Source of the DNA: Helicobacteraceae bacterium
GTDB taxonomy: Bacteria; Campylobacterota; Campylobacteria; Campylobacterales; Sulfurimonadaceae
Length of the DNA stretch: 49,860 nucleotides
Assembly: GCA_027063225.1 (NCBI GenBank)
Contig: JAMOSG010000015.1
Coordinates: forward strand, 1-49,860
Direction: 5' to 3'
Below, piece by piece: positions 40,488 through 48,938 of the stretch. Position 1 is the stretch's first letter; each line of letters begins with the position of its first letter. Made by a program: the position numbers and the translations under genes. The notes beneath the pieces were generated by a model that made no database searches, was not told the origin of the DNA, and worked only from the letters and a program-made list of their open reading frames with translations.

Positions 40488-41501
40488 TTAGATGCCTAAT
40501 AATACAATAAGAATACTTGTAAATACCAACTGCATTGCAAAAAGTACAGAAGATACAACTAAAGCTTTCCCACCTGTTTTAAAAATAGTTCCAAAGTGTA
40601 TCATAAGCCCAATAGCTGCCATGGCAATAAGTGCAATATAGTGACTCGCTTGTGAGATAAAATGCTCAACCTCTTGAGGTAAAAAGCCAAATGATGCTAA
40701 AGCAGAAAAGAGTAAAAACCATAAAATAAATTTAGGAAATGGTACTTTTGCATTTTCATCTACACTCTCATTGTTTTTCATACTCTCACGCTTTGCTAAG
40801 TAGATAAGTATAAAAACAATCGGTGCTATCATAAGTACACGCCCCATCTTTACAACCGTTGCATAATGCCCCGCTTCATCAGAGATATTAAACCCAGCAG
40901 CAACAGCTTGTCCAACTGCTTGGAGTGTATTTCCTGCTAAAATTCCACCCTCTACATCATTAAACCCTAAAAGGTTTGCTAAAAATGGCGCTAAAAATAT
41001 CCCAATTGTTCCCATAAGATTAACAAGCACAATACTTATAGCAATATCTTGGTTATGTACCCTTGCAACACCAGAAGTTGCTGCAATAGCAGAGCTTCCA
41101 CACACACCATTACCAATTCCAAGCATTAAAGAGAGCTTTTTATTTAACCCAAAAATCTTCCCTAAAAACAGACCCATAAAAATAGTAAAAGCCATAGCCG
41201 ATACAATTAAAAAAAGTGTTTTAAACCCTAAACCAGCAAGCATTGTAAAGTTAAGGTTAATCCCCATAAGTGCAATAGCAAACATAAGCAGATCTTTCTC
41301 TGCAAATTTTATCCCATCTTTATAATGTGACTCTTTATCGTGAAACGTTTTATAAAAAATATTACCCACCACTAAACCTAACAAAATCGCTGTTGTAGCA
41401 GTGTTAAAATGGATAAGCTGTGCAACACCAAGAGCAACAATCGCCACAAGTGTACTAACCACTAACCCTTTTTGGTACTTTTTATACTTTGAAAAATCCA
41501 T
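40488..41501 (-). CDS. YeiH/UPF0324-family putative sulfate or anion exporter
   Basis: 337 aa, about ten transmembrane helices. GIGNGVCGSSAIAATSGVARVHNQDIAIS and AGNTLQAVGQAVAAGFNIS are the UPF0324 (YeiH, PSE) hallmarks. The family is suggested to move sulfate or sulfonates, but transport has rarely been shown. It lies 73 bases downstream of a LysR-type regulator on the same strand and in front of cbiB. The regulator is a likely controller, in line with the YeiE-YeiH pairing in Enterobacteria. A sulfur-oxidising lifestyle would make sulfate or sulfite export useful. Confidence 0.88.
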   Translation of the reverse strand: MDFSKYKKYQKGLVVSTLVAIVALGVAQLIHFNTATTAILLGLVVGNIFYKTFHDKESHYKDGIKFAEKDLLMFAIALMGINLNFTMLAGLGFKTLFLIVSAMAFTIFMGLFLGKIFGLNKKLSLMLGIGNGVCGSSAIAATSGVARVHNQDIAISIVLVNLMGTIGIFLAPFLANLLGFNDVEGGILAGNTLQAVGQAVAAGFNISDEAGHYATVVKMGRVLMIAPIVFILIYLAKRESMKNNESVDENAKVPFPKFILWFLLFSALASFGFLPQEVEHFISQASHYIALIAMAAIGLMIHFGTIFKTGGKALVVSSVLFAMQLVFTSILIVLLGI

Positions 41502-41574
41502 AACTACCCTTTTTTTAAATCTTATGCAATGGTAGTAGAAGTTTTCTTATTTGTAAAATATATAAAATTAAAGA

Positions 41575-42453
41575 TTATGATTTAAAAAATTGATAAATAA
41601 AACTTTTAAACTCTTCAAAAAGTCTTGTTTGGTACTTGTTTTTATGATACACCATAAAAAGGTCCCGCTCAAAGGTAAGGTTTTTAATTTTCACCTCAAA
41701 AAGCTCTCCACGCTCTAACTCCTGCTTTACAGAAAAGCGTGAAATACATGTAATTGCTTCACTGTTTTTTCGCAAAAGCTCTTTTGCCTCTACAAACTCC
41801 ATAAACTCCATATAGATATTTAAACTTTTTGCTAAAGCACCTAACTTATTTAAAAAAATCTCCCTTGTGCCTGAACCCTCTTCACGCAAAATCCATTTTT
41901 TGCTAAAAAGCTGGTCAATATAAAAGGTTTTATTGGCTAAATTTTTATCAGCACTTACCACTATAAGAGTATCTTGCCCAATTTTTTCTTGTATAAGATG
42001 GGGTGTTTGAATAACACTTTCAATAAAGCCAATATCTACCTCACCATCTAAAACTTTTTTAACAACACCTTGGGAGTTCTCTATTTTTTTCTCTATAGAA
42101 ATCTCTGGGTATTGTGCTAAAAAATCAAAAATAATTTGAGGCATTAAAAACGCTCCAATAGTTCTACTTGAAGCGATTTTTAAATTCCCTGAGAGCTTAT
42201 TTTTGTAAAAAATCTCTTGTGCATCTTTAAGTGCTAAAAAGTGTCTATAAGTTTGCTCCCTAAACAAACGCCCACGCTCATTTAAAACTAACTTTTTTCC
42301 AATTCTATCAAAAAGGGGTTCAGAGAGTTTTTGCTCAAGAGATTTTATAGCTAAAGAGATAGCAGACTGACTCATTCCTATTTTTTTTGCTAAATCTGAA
42401 ATATGGGGATTTTGCGCAAGATGGTAAAAAAGCTCTAGCTCTTTGAGTGTCAT
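41575..42453 (-). CDS. LysR-type transcriptional regulator
   Basis: 292 aa. The N-terminal winged helix-turn-helix (KELELFYHLAQNPHISDLAKKIGMSQSAISLAIKSLEQKL) is typical, with the LysR substrate-binding domain after about residue 90. The effector-domain end is ordinary. The neighbour YeiH suggests a YeiE-like regulator, known in Enterobacteria to respond to sulfite or cysteine status. The target is inferred only from the neighbourhood. Confidence 0.88.
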   Translation of the reverse strand: MTLKELELFYHLAQNPHISDLAKKIGMSQSAISLAIKSLEQKLSEPLFDRIGKKLVLNERGRLFREQTYRHFLALKDAQEIFYKNKLSGNLKIASSRTIGAFLMPQIIFDFLAQYPEISIEKKIENSQGVVKKVLDGEVDIGFIESVIQTPHLIQEKIGQDTLIVVSADKNLANKTFYIDQLFSKKWILREEGSGTREIFLNKLGALAKSLNIYMEFMEFVEAKELLRKNSEAITCISRFSVKQELERGELFEVKIKNLTFERDLFMVYHKNKYQTRLFEEFKSFIYQFFKS

Positions 42454-42479
42454 TGTTTAAGCCTTTAAAAAACTTTGCA

Positions 42480-42821
42480 TTAAAGTAAAGAATTGTTTTT
42501 TAATATTTGCACAATTACTTTCTCATCTATATTTTCTAAATCTGTTTTAGAATATATACTCATTAAGTAAAGGTTATTGTTACAACTATCTAAATAGTAA
42601 TAAATCACACGAAAACCACCCCGTTTTCCTGTTGGTATAGAACTATTAGCAACTCTTATTTTATAAACACTATTACCTAGTTCTATTCCTGCTTTTGGAT
42701 TTTGCAATAATTCAGTTTGTAAATTTTTTAAATCTGATGGAAGTTGTTTATATTTTTTTAAAAGTTTTTTAACATCTTTAGTAAAAGATTCAAGTAACTT
42801 AATTTCAATCTTTAAGTTCAT
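42480..42821 (-). CDS. RelE/HigB-type toxin
   Basis: 113 aa. A RelE-like fold is indicated by FTKDVKKLLKKYKQLPSDLKNL at the N-terminus and YKIRVANSSIPTGKRGGFRVIYYYL near the middle, the strand and basic region that carry ribosome-dependent RNase activity in HigB/RelE toxins. It overlaps the antitoxin gene by 17 bases, which is typical of type II modules. Confidence 0.8.
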   Translation of the reverse strand: MNLKIEIKLLESFTKDVKKLLKKYKQLPSDLKNLQTELLQNPKAGIELGNSVYKIRVANSSIPTGKRGGFRVIYYYLDSCNNNLYLMSIYSKTDLENIDEKVIVQILKNNSLL

Positions 42822-43077
42822 CTATAAACTCATCAAGTGTTTGAAGTTCTACACTATTTTTAGAATCTAAAATTTGTTTTAACTCTTTTGCACTTCTATC
42901 AAAACTTTTATAATATAAATTATTTTTTTGCTCACTTAAATAAGATGAGAGAGCTTCAATAATAACATCACTTCTATTCACAGCAAACTGTTTTGTAAAA
43001 CTATCTATCTCATCCAATAAATATTTTGGTACTTGCAATCCAACATGTTGTTTTTCTAACTGCTCTATTGAGTGCAT
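42805..43077 (-). CDS. Ribbon-helix-helix-type antitoxin
   Basis: 90 aa. The N-terminal region (VGLQVPKYLLDEIDSFTKQFAVNRSDVIIEALSSYL) has the RHH/CopG pattern. The C-terminal half is acidic and probably wraps the toxin. It has a strong ribosome site (GGAGG) and is upstream of the toxin, the usual order. Autoregulation through the palindrome at 43098-43129 is likely. Confidence 0.78.
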   Translation of the reverse strand: MHSIEQLEKQHVGLQVPKYLLDEIDSFTKQFAVNRSDVIIEALSSYLSEQKNNLYYKSFDRSAKELKQILDSKNSVELQTLDEFIDELKD

Positions 43078-43097
43078 AACTCCCCTCCTTTTAAGAT

Positions 43098-43129
43098 ATT
43101 TTACTATTATATAATAGATTCAGTAAAAT
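43098..43129 (-). promoter_or_regulatory. Promoter and palindromic operator of the toxin-antitoxin module
   Basis: CTATTATATAATAG (43104-43117) is a perfect 14-base palindrome that contains the minus-strand -10 (TATAAT, plus 43106-43111). It sits inside a wider repeat pair ATTTTACT (43098-43105) and AGTAAAAT (43122-43129). Binding by the RHH antitoxin here would block the promoter, which is the common autorepression scheme. Confidence 0.65.
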
Positions 43130-43142
43130 TAATGTTTCTAAC

Positions 43143-44537
43143 TTACTTACTCACTGCCTTTAAAACCTTTTGCATATCAACATACTGCTCTATATGAGTT
43201 GCAAACTCATCTATTGCTTTTTGTTTGTAGTGTGCAAAACTATACCCTTTGTATGCAGGGTTTATTGTTTGGAAAAAACGTGTTCTAAATGTGTCATTAT
43301 CAAAAAGGGCATGAATAAAAGTTCCATAAAGATTTTTTTTGAATTTTGAACGTTTTTTTGTTGTGGCTGAGTGTATCTCATACCCTTTACCCATAAAACC
43401 AAAAAGATTATACTCTGAGCGTTTTACAATTTTCTCTTTTTGAAAAACAACCTCCCCTTTGAGTCGTCCAAACCCCTCTACCTCTTTGTATTCACTCTCT
43501 ACATTGTATGGGTCTAAAAGTTTTTCAAACATCATCTCATACCCACCACAAATAGCTACTATTGGAATTTTTTTACTCTCTAAAATCTTGCTAAAGCCCT
43601 GTTTTTTCAACCAAAACAGATCTTTTACAACAAGTTTACTTCCAGGTACTACAACAACATCGCACATCTTTGCTTGTATTGGAGTTTTTATAAACATCAA
43701 CTCCACTTCACTATCTACAACAAGTGGCTCAAAATCTGTAAAGTTTGAGATATGTGGCAGGGCAATAACACCAACTTTTATAATCGCTTTTTGTGTATTT
43801 TGTTGGTAATTCATCAGCGAAGCACTATCTTCAAACCCTAAGTTAAAAGGTTTGTATGGTACAACACCTAAAACAGGAATTTTAAACTCCTCTTGAATAA
43901 TCTTTACACCCTCATCAAAAAGTTTTAAATCTCCACGAAATTTATTAACAATAACTCCAATTACATTTTTTTGAAGCTCTTTTGGCAAAAGGTTATAAAC
44001 CCCATAAATCGAAGCAAATACACCACCCTTTTCAATATCTGCTACTAAAATAATCTTTGTTTGAAACTCTTTTGCAATATAGAGGTTTGATAAATCTTTA
44101 TGCATCAAGTTAAGCTCAACAGGGCTTCCAGCCCCTTCAGCAACAATAAGTTCATACTCTTTTTGTAATGCTTGAAACGCTTTTTTTGCTATGGGTTTGA
44201 GTTTGTCTATATCTTTGTAGTATTGCCAAATATTTGTATTGCCAACACTTTTACCATTTACAATAAGATGTGTTTTTGCCGCTCCACCCGATTTTAACAA
44301 AATGGGGTTAAACTCATAGCGAAGCTCTAAGCCTATTGCTTGGGCAGCAAATGCTTGAGGAATTGCAATCTCTCCACCATCTTTGGTAACTGTGGAGTTA
44401 TTTGAAACATTTTGTGCTTTAAAAGGGGCTGTTTTTATTCCATATTTGTGCAAAAGATAAGTTATAGCAAAACTAAGGGTTGATTTTCCAGCATCGCTAC
44501 TTGTGCCAAAAATACTAAGAGAGTGATATTTTTTCAT
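43143..44537 (-). CDS. cbiP: Cobyric acid synthase
   Basis: 464 aa. It amidates four side chains of adenosylcobyrinate a,c-diamide. The N-terminal synthetase domain has FGTSSDAGKSTLS and FKAQNVSNNSTVT. The C-terminal glutamine amidotransferase domain has VVPGSKLVVKDL and AICGGYEMM with the catalytic Cys, and the final FIHALFDND segment with the His. It overlaps the cobD end by 23 bases, so cobD and cbiP are coupled. Confidence 0.95.
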   Translation of the reverse strand: MKKYHSLSIFGTSSDAGKSTLSFAITYLLHKYGIKTAPFKAQNVSNNSTVTKDGGEIAIPQAFAAQAIGLELRYEFNPILLKSGGAAKTHLIVNGKSVGNTNIWQYYKDIDKLKPIAKKAFQALQKEYELIVAEGAGSPVELNLMHKDLSNLYIAKEFQTKIILVADIEKGGVFASIYGVYNLLPKELQKNVIGVIVNKFRGDLKLFDEGVKIIQEEFKIPVLGVVPYKPFNLGFEDSASLMNYQQNTQKAIIKVGVIALPHISNFTDFEPLVVDSEVELMFIKTPIQAKMCDVVVVPGSKLVVKDLFWLKKQGFSKILESKKIPIVAICGGYEMMFEKLLDPYNVESEYKEVEGFGRLKGEVVFQKEKIVKRSEYNLFGFMGKGYEIHSATTKKRSKFKKNLYGTFIHALFDNDTFRTRFFQTINPAYKGYSFAHYKQKAIDEFATHIEQYVDMQKVLKAVSK

Positions 44538-45531
44538 AAAAACTCTCTAAAGCCTCTTGAAGTTTTTGGTGCTCTTTAGTTGCTTTTACACCAAAGCGTA
44601 TCCAATTGTTATCTAAATAATCAAAACTTCCACAAAGGCGTATTAAAATTTTTTGCTCTAAAAGATATTTAAAAAGCTCTTTACCTTTTGGGGTGTAAGC
44701 TAAAATAAAATTTGCACCACTCTTTACAACCTCTTCAAAAATTTGTGAGTTTTCTAAAATTGTAAAAAGCTCTTTTTTTTGCTTTAGATGAAGTTTTTTT
44801 GTTTCCTCTTTAAAAGCCTCATCGCTAAGCCTTTGTTTTAAAAAAAGCTCATCAAGTGCAGAGATATTCCATAGTGGAGTTTGAAGTTTTGCAATATTTT
44901 GCTTCTGTGAAAAAATAGCCCCAACCCTTATTCCAGCACTTGCATAAAACTTCGAAAAAGATTGAATAATATAGAGTTTTTTATACTCTTTTATTTTCTC
45001 TTTTAAAGAAGCAAGTGCTTCAAACTCTATAAAACTCTCATCTAAAATAATAGTACATTTTTGCTCTACCCAATAACTAAAGAGTTTTTCTAAATTGTAG
45101 TGTGTTCCCTCTGGAGTTGCAGGGTTTACAAAAACCACAATAGATTTCTCCTCTACCTCCTCCTCTATTTCACTAATGCGGTTGATTTTGTAGATATTTT
45201 TCTTTGTTTGAAATGCTGCTTTTTCATACTCCCCATACAAAGGTGCATAGAGAAAAACATTTTTTTGTTTTAACATTCTAAAAAGCTCAAAAATAGCACT
45301 TGTTGCCCCATTAAACAAAGCAATTTGTGATTTTTTCAAACCATAATTTGAGGCAATAATGCGTTTTAACTCTGTGTAGTTACTATCTGGGTAAGTAGCA
45401 AGTAAAGAGGGTGTAATCTTTAAAGAAATCTCAGGTCTATAAAGGTTAATATTTGATGAAAAATCAATTATCTCCCCACTGTGACACCCCAATTTTTTTG
45501 CATACTTGTAAATATTTGCTCCATGCTTCAC
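44515..45531 (-). CDS. cobD: Threonine-phosphate decarboxylase (PLP aminotransferase fold)
   Basis: 338 aa. It makes (R)-1-amino-2-propanol phosphate for the nucleotide loop. HGANIYKYAKKLGCHSGEIIDFSSNIN at the start, FNGATSAIFELF, and SFSKFYASAGIRVG (the PLP lysine) are typical of CobD/CobC. It begins with GTG overlapping the stop of the 68-aa gene (GTGA), so it is translationally coupled to that gene. A histidinol-phosphate aminotransferase is a related alternative, but the cobalamin context decides. Confidence 0.9.
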   Translation of the reverse strand: MKHGANIYKYAKKLGCHSGEIIDFSSNINLYRPEISLKITPSLLATYPDSNYTELKRIIASNYGLKKSQIALFNGATSAIFELFRMLKQKNVFLYAPLYGEYEKAAFQTKKNIYKINRISEIEEEVEEKSIVVFVNPATPEGTHYNLEKLFSYWVEQKCTIILDESFIEFEALASLKEKIKEYKKLYIIQSFSKFYASAGIRVGAIFSQKQNIAKLQTPLWNISALDELFLKQRLSDEAFKEETKKLHLKQKKELFTILENSQIFEEVVKSGANFILAYTPKGKELFKYLLEQKILIRLCGSFDYLDNNWIRFGVKATKEHQKLQEALESFYEKISLS

Positions 45532-45734
45532 AGCTCAACACCGTCCCAAAACTCATCATAATCTAAGTTTGTCATAGCATTTTCATCAGCTAAATTTTTC
45601 TCTAAAAGCTTTTTTTGCTCCCGCTCAAAAAACTCCTCCAACGCTAAGTTTACAAGTGTGTTTGGATCTTTTTTTAAAATCTCACTAAAAGTTTGTAAAT
45701 TTTCTGTATTGTAATTATTTATAACTATTTCCAT
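45528..45734 (-). CDS. 68-aa small protein preceding cobD
   Basis: No family recognised. The first half is helical (NTENLQTFSEILKKDPNTLVNLALEEFFEREQKKLLEK) with a CopG/antitoxin-like feel, and the acidic end is DYDEFWDGVEL. No toxin-like partner lies next to it. It overlaps the cobD start by 4 bases. It may be a solitary antitoxin remnant or a regulator of cobD translation. Confidence 0.6.
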   Translation of the reverse strand: MEIVINNYNTENLQTFSEILKKDPNTLVNLALEEFFEREQKKLLEKNLADENAMTNLDYDEFWDGVEL

Positions 45735-45758
45735 AAAAAGATTTTAACATATTTTTGC

Positions 45759-45764
45759 TACAAT
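45759..45764 (+). promoter_or_regulatory. Probable promoter (-10) of the antiporter gene
   Basis: TACAAT 24 bases before the TTG start at 45789, in the short divergent gap opposite the 68-aa gene. Confidence 0.45.
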
Positions 45765-45788
45765 CTTTATCTTTATAAAGGAGTTTTT

Positions 45789-47396
45789 TTGGATATTTTA
45801 ACCATTATTGTTGCAACACTTTTTATCTCTTTAGTTTACAATTTAGCTCTAAAAAAGTTTCATATCTCCCCTATTGTAGGATATATTTTTACAGGGATTA
45901 CTATCTCTTTTTTTATCGACTTTACCAATACTTCAAAAGAGCAACTCTCCCATATTGCAGAATTTGGAATTGTTTTTTTAATGTTTAGTATTGGGCTTGA
46001 GTTTTCTTTGCAACATCTTAATAAAATGAAAAAAGAGGTGTTTGTTTTTGGAACATTACAAGTTTTTTTAAGTGCTTTACTCTTTAGCCTTTTGAGCTAT
46101 TTTCTATTTCACGTGGAGCTAAAAGCCTCACTAGTTATTGGTTTAGCACTTGCTCTTTCCTCTACAGCTATTGTTTTAAAAGTACTTAATGAAAATGGAG
46201 ATATTCACCGCCCCTATGGGCGAAACAGTGTTGGAATTTTAATTTTTCAAGATTTAGCTGTTATTCCAATTTTACTTATTATCACTATTTTAAGTGATGC
46301 CAATGCCTCCTTTGGAGATATAATACTTCATACTCTTATCTCAGCAATTTTTGTTGCTTTGGTTTTATTTTTTGTTGGAAAATTTGTTATTGAGAAATAT
46401 TTAGACTATGTTGTGCAAACAAAAGTGGAGGAGCTTTTTATCGCTTCTATTTTGCTTATAGTTTTAGGCTCTGCTTTATTTGCACACAGTTTTGGATTCT
46501 CTTTTTCACTTGGTGCTTTTTTAGCTGGAATGCTTATAGCTGAGACAAAATTTAAACACCAAATAGAAGCAGATCTTATCCCATTTCGAGATCTACTCCT
46601 TGGTGTCTTTTTTATAGCTGTTGGAATGCAAGTAGATGTTGGGGTGTTTATAGAGAACTTTTTTACTATTATTTTTTTAAGTATTGCTATTTTAGCTTTA
46701 AAAGTTGTTCTTATTTTTGCAATACTTCGCTTATTTACTTTTACAAAACGTGCTATTAAAGTAGCACTTACCCTTGCACAAGTTGGGGAGTTTTCCTTTG
46801 CTATTTTTGCCCTTGCAAGTGCTAATGGCCTTCTTGAGCAAAATTTACAACAAATTCTTATCCCTGTTGTGATTGTTTCACTTTTATTTACTTCATTGGT
46901 ACTAAGACATGTAAGAAAGTTTGTAAGCTTTTTTGACAAAGAACCAACAGAAATTTTACCAGAACCTATTGTTGCAAGTGAAATTACAAACCATATTATT
47001 GTATGTGGTTATTCCCTTTTAGGCCAAAAAATTGTAAAACAACTTAAAAATAAACACCTTCCATATCTTGCAATAGAACACAACGCAGTACATCTTAAAC
47101 TTGCTAAACAAAGACACGATGTTGTTATTTTTGGAAATGCTGCTTCAAAAACTATGCTAAACTCTTTATATATTAAAAATGCAACTGCTGTTATTATCGC
47201 TATAGATAACGATGAGAAGATACGCCTTATTTGTGAGGCAATCCGCGATATAGATAAAAATATTCGCATTATTTTAAAAGTAACAAACCAAATTCAAATA
47301 GAGGAGTTTAGCGATTTAGATATTGATATTATTATCAACGAAAATCAAGTTGTCGCTCAAGAGCTTGTGCAAAAAGCCCTCTCTTGTAGTTTGTAA
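45789..47396 (+). CDS. CPA2-family monovalent cation/H+ antiporter with TrkA-N (RCK) domain
   Basis: 535 aa. It begins with TTG; AAAGGAG ends 5 bases upstream, and no ATG fits better. The first 385 residues form about twelve membrane helices of the KefB/KefC type (GYIFTGITISFF, EFGIVFLMFSIGLEFSL, ALSSTAIVLKVL). The last 130 residues (HIIVCGYSLLGQKIVKQL) are a TrkA-N nucleotide-binding domain. Likely exchanges K+ or Na+ for H+, gated by nucleotides or glutathione conjugates. The substrate cannot be told from sequence alone. Confidence 0.9.
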   Translation: MDILTIIVATLFISLVYNLALKKFHISPIVGYIFTGITISFFIDFTNTSKEQLSHIAEFGIVFLMFSIGLEFSLQHLNKMKKEVFVFGTLQVFLSALLFSLLSYFLFHVELKASLVIGLALALSSTAIVLKVLNENGDIHRPYGRNSVGILIFQDLAVIPILLIITILSDANASFGDIILHTLISAIFVALVLFFVGKFVIEKYLDYVVQTKVEELFIASILLIVLGSALFAHSFGFSFSLGAFLAGMLIAETKFKHQIEADLIPFRDLLLGVFFIAVGMQVDVGVFIENFFTIIFLSIAILALKVVLIFAILRLFTFTKRAIKVALTLAQVGEFSFAIFALASANGLLEQNLQQILIPVVIVSLLFTSLVLRHVRKFVSFFDKEPTEILPEPIVASEITNHIIVCGYSLLGQKIVKQLKNKHLPYLAIEHNAVHLKLAKQRHDVVIFGNAASKTMLNSLYIKNATAVIIAIDNDEKIRLICEAIRDIDKNIRIILKVTNQIQIEEFSDLDIDIIINENQVVAQELVQKALSCSL

Positions 47397-47399
47397 TAT

Positions 47400-47423
47400 A
47401 GTGTCAAGTTTATTCTTGACACT
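47400..47423. terminator. Bidirectional terminator hairpin between the antiporter and Cys-rich genes
   Basis: A 9-bp stem, AGTGTCAAG (47400-47408) with CTTGACACT (47415-47423), with a six-base loop. The plus strand continues CTTTC, a weak U-tract. It overlaps the stop of the minus-strand Cys-rich gene. Confidence 0.6.
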
Positions 47424-47829
47424 CTTTCATAATCTCTAACCAATTAGTAGAAAAATGTTTTTGCACAAAACTTTTATGGTGAGGTACACTGCATTTTGTG
47501 CAGTTTTGATGAATACCACTTTTTGTAGCTAAACTCTCCCCATTAGCAATAGAGCATTTGCTTAAAATTTTGTTGCCGTTATACTCTGCTAAACCCTCAT
47601 CGCTAAAGCGAAAATTTGGGCAACCACAAAGGTAGCAGTTAAGCTCCTTTATATCGTGACATTTTTGGTTTTTTGCATAAAGTGGGCAAAAATCTTTCTC
47701 ATTTTGTTTCATATTTTCAAAATCGAAATATGCAATAATCTCTTCTTGTGTGAAGTTTTTTGCTTGAAGTTTTTGCACTATTGCTTGATGCTTTTTTGCA
47801 TGGTTTTCAAACCAAGTTGCATATCCCAT
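47410..47829 (-). CDS. Cysteine-rich small-domain protein (PF04071-like)
   Basis: About 139 aa. Cysteines occur in DFCPLYAKNQKCHD, LNCYLCGCPNFRF and QNCTKCSVPHHKSF. The spacing resembles the Cys-rich small domain (PF04071), thought to bind metal, which in some archaea and bacteria is found with cobalamin genes. It follows ftsY: a start at ATG 47829 (GGAG about 10-12 bases upstream) avoids overlap, while the ATG at 47847 would overlap the ftsY end. Metal binding is likely; the role is unknown. Confidence 0.75.
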   Translation of the reverse strand: MGYATWFENHAKKHQAIVQKLQAKNFTQEEIIAYFDFENMKQNEKDFCPLYAKNQKCHDIKELNCYLCGCPNFRFSDEGLAEYNGNKILSKCSIANGESLATKSGIHQNCTKCSVPHHKSFVQKHFSTNWLEIMKECQE

Positions 47830-47831
47830 CT

Positions 47832-48926
47832 TTAGCAGTATCTCCATTTGCCATTAACAAACTCTATGGTTGTATCAACTGGTGTATTGGCATAGTTTAC
47901 TTGCATTTTTGTAGGTGTAAGCTCTTTTAAAAGTACAAGTTTTTCTGCTTTTAAAAACTCCTCTAAAAGCTCTTGTTGTTTAGTATCTTCTTGCACCTCT
48001 TGTTGTGGTTCTTCTACTTGAGGCTCTTGCTCTTTTTGAGTTTTTTGCTCCTCTTCATCATAAATTGCATCAAGTAAAGAATCTACAAATTCATATTTAT
48101 CAAATTTTACTAAATCATCTGGTTGCTCACCAACCCCTACATATAAAATAGGCAATTCAAGCGCATATGCAATAGAAAAAACAGAACCACCCTTCGCAGT
48201 ACCATCTAGTTTTGTAATAATTACACCATCAATCCCAACCATATCGTGAAACGCTTTTGCTTGCTCAATTGCTGAGTTTCCTTGTGTACCATCAATGATT
48301 AAAACAGTTCTATGTGGAGCACCCTCATGAGCTTTTCCACAAATGCGGTGTATCTTTTTAAGCTCTTGTGCAAGATTTTTTTGTGTATGAAGTCTCCCAG
48401 CTGTATCGATAATAACATGATCTAAATTCTTTGCTTTTGCGGAGTCGATTGTATCGTATGCTACAGCAGAGCTATCGTGCCCTTGTTTTGAAGAGACTAT
48501 TGGAATATCAAGTTTATTTGCCCAAAGTGTTAATTGCTCAATGGCAGCAGCACGGAAAGTATCTCCAGCACCTAAAATAACTTTTTTGCCATCATTTTTA
48601 TATTTGCGTGCAAGTTTTGAAATAGTTGTTGTTTTTCCAGCACCATTTACACCAATAATAAGCTCAACAAAAGGTAAATTTACATCTTCTGGTTCACTAT
48701 AGCTTGTATGTGCAAGTGTTGAAAGAAGTTTAGAGCGTAAAATCTCACGTGAAATTTTATCTTGATACGTTTGCTCTAAAATAAGCTCTATAAGCTCATA
48801 CGAAACATCAGCTTCAAGTAAAATATCTTCTATCTCATCTTTTGTAAATGTTATCTTTTTCTTTGGTGCAACTGTTTTTATTGCCTCAACAGTTTTTGAA
48901 AGTGACTTTTTTATAAATCCAAACAT
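47832..48926 (-). CDS. ftsY: Signal-recognition particle receptor
   Basis: 364 aa. NG domain with the G1 loop [16 protein letters not shown]2-like [12 protein letters not shown]3 [10 protein letters not shown]4 [10 protein letters not shown] and the closing GVGEQPDDL motif. The N-terminal extension ([17 protein letters not shown]) is short, unlike the long acidic A domain of Escherichia. Unusually, an acidic Gln/Glu-rich stretch (about 290-330) follows the NG domain, then a short C-terminal tail ending WRYC. It docks the SRP-ribosome complex at the inner membrane. Confidence 0.94.
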   Translation of the reverse strand: MFGFIKKSLSKTVEAIKTVAPKKKITFTKDEIEDILLEADVSYELIELILEQTYQDKISREILRSKLLSTLAHTSYSEPEDVNLPFVELIIGVNGAGKTTTISKLARKYKNDGKKVILGAGDTFRAAAIEQLTLWANKLDIPIVSSKQGHDSSAVAYDTIDSAKAKNLDHVIIDTAGRLHTQKNLAQELKKIHRICGKAHEGAPHRTVLIIDGTQGNSAIEQAKAFHDMVGIDGVIITKLDGTAKGGSVFSIAYALELPILYVGVGEQPDDLVKFDKYEFVDSLLDAIYDEEEQKTQKEQEPQVEEPQQEVQEDTKQQELLEEFLKAEKLVLLKELTPTKMQVNYANTPVDTTIEFVNGKWRYC

Positions 48927-48938
48927 ATCTATTATCCC

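Noticed and set aside
46406..46939. 177-aa minus-strand ORF inside the antiporter gene
   Set aside because: Antisense shadow with lysine-rich, membrane-like codons reversed; no ribosome site and no family.
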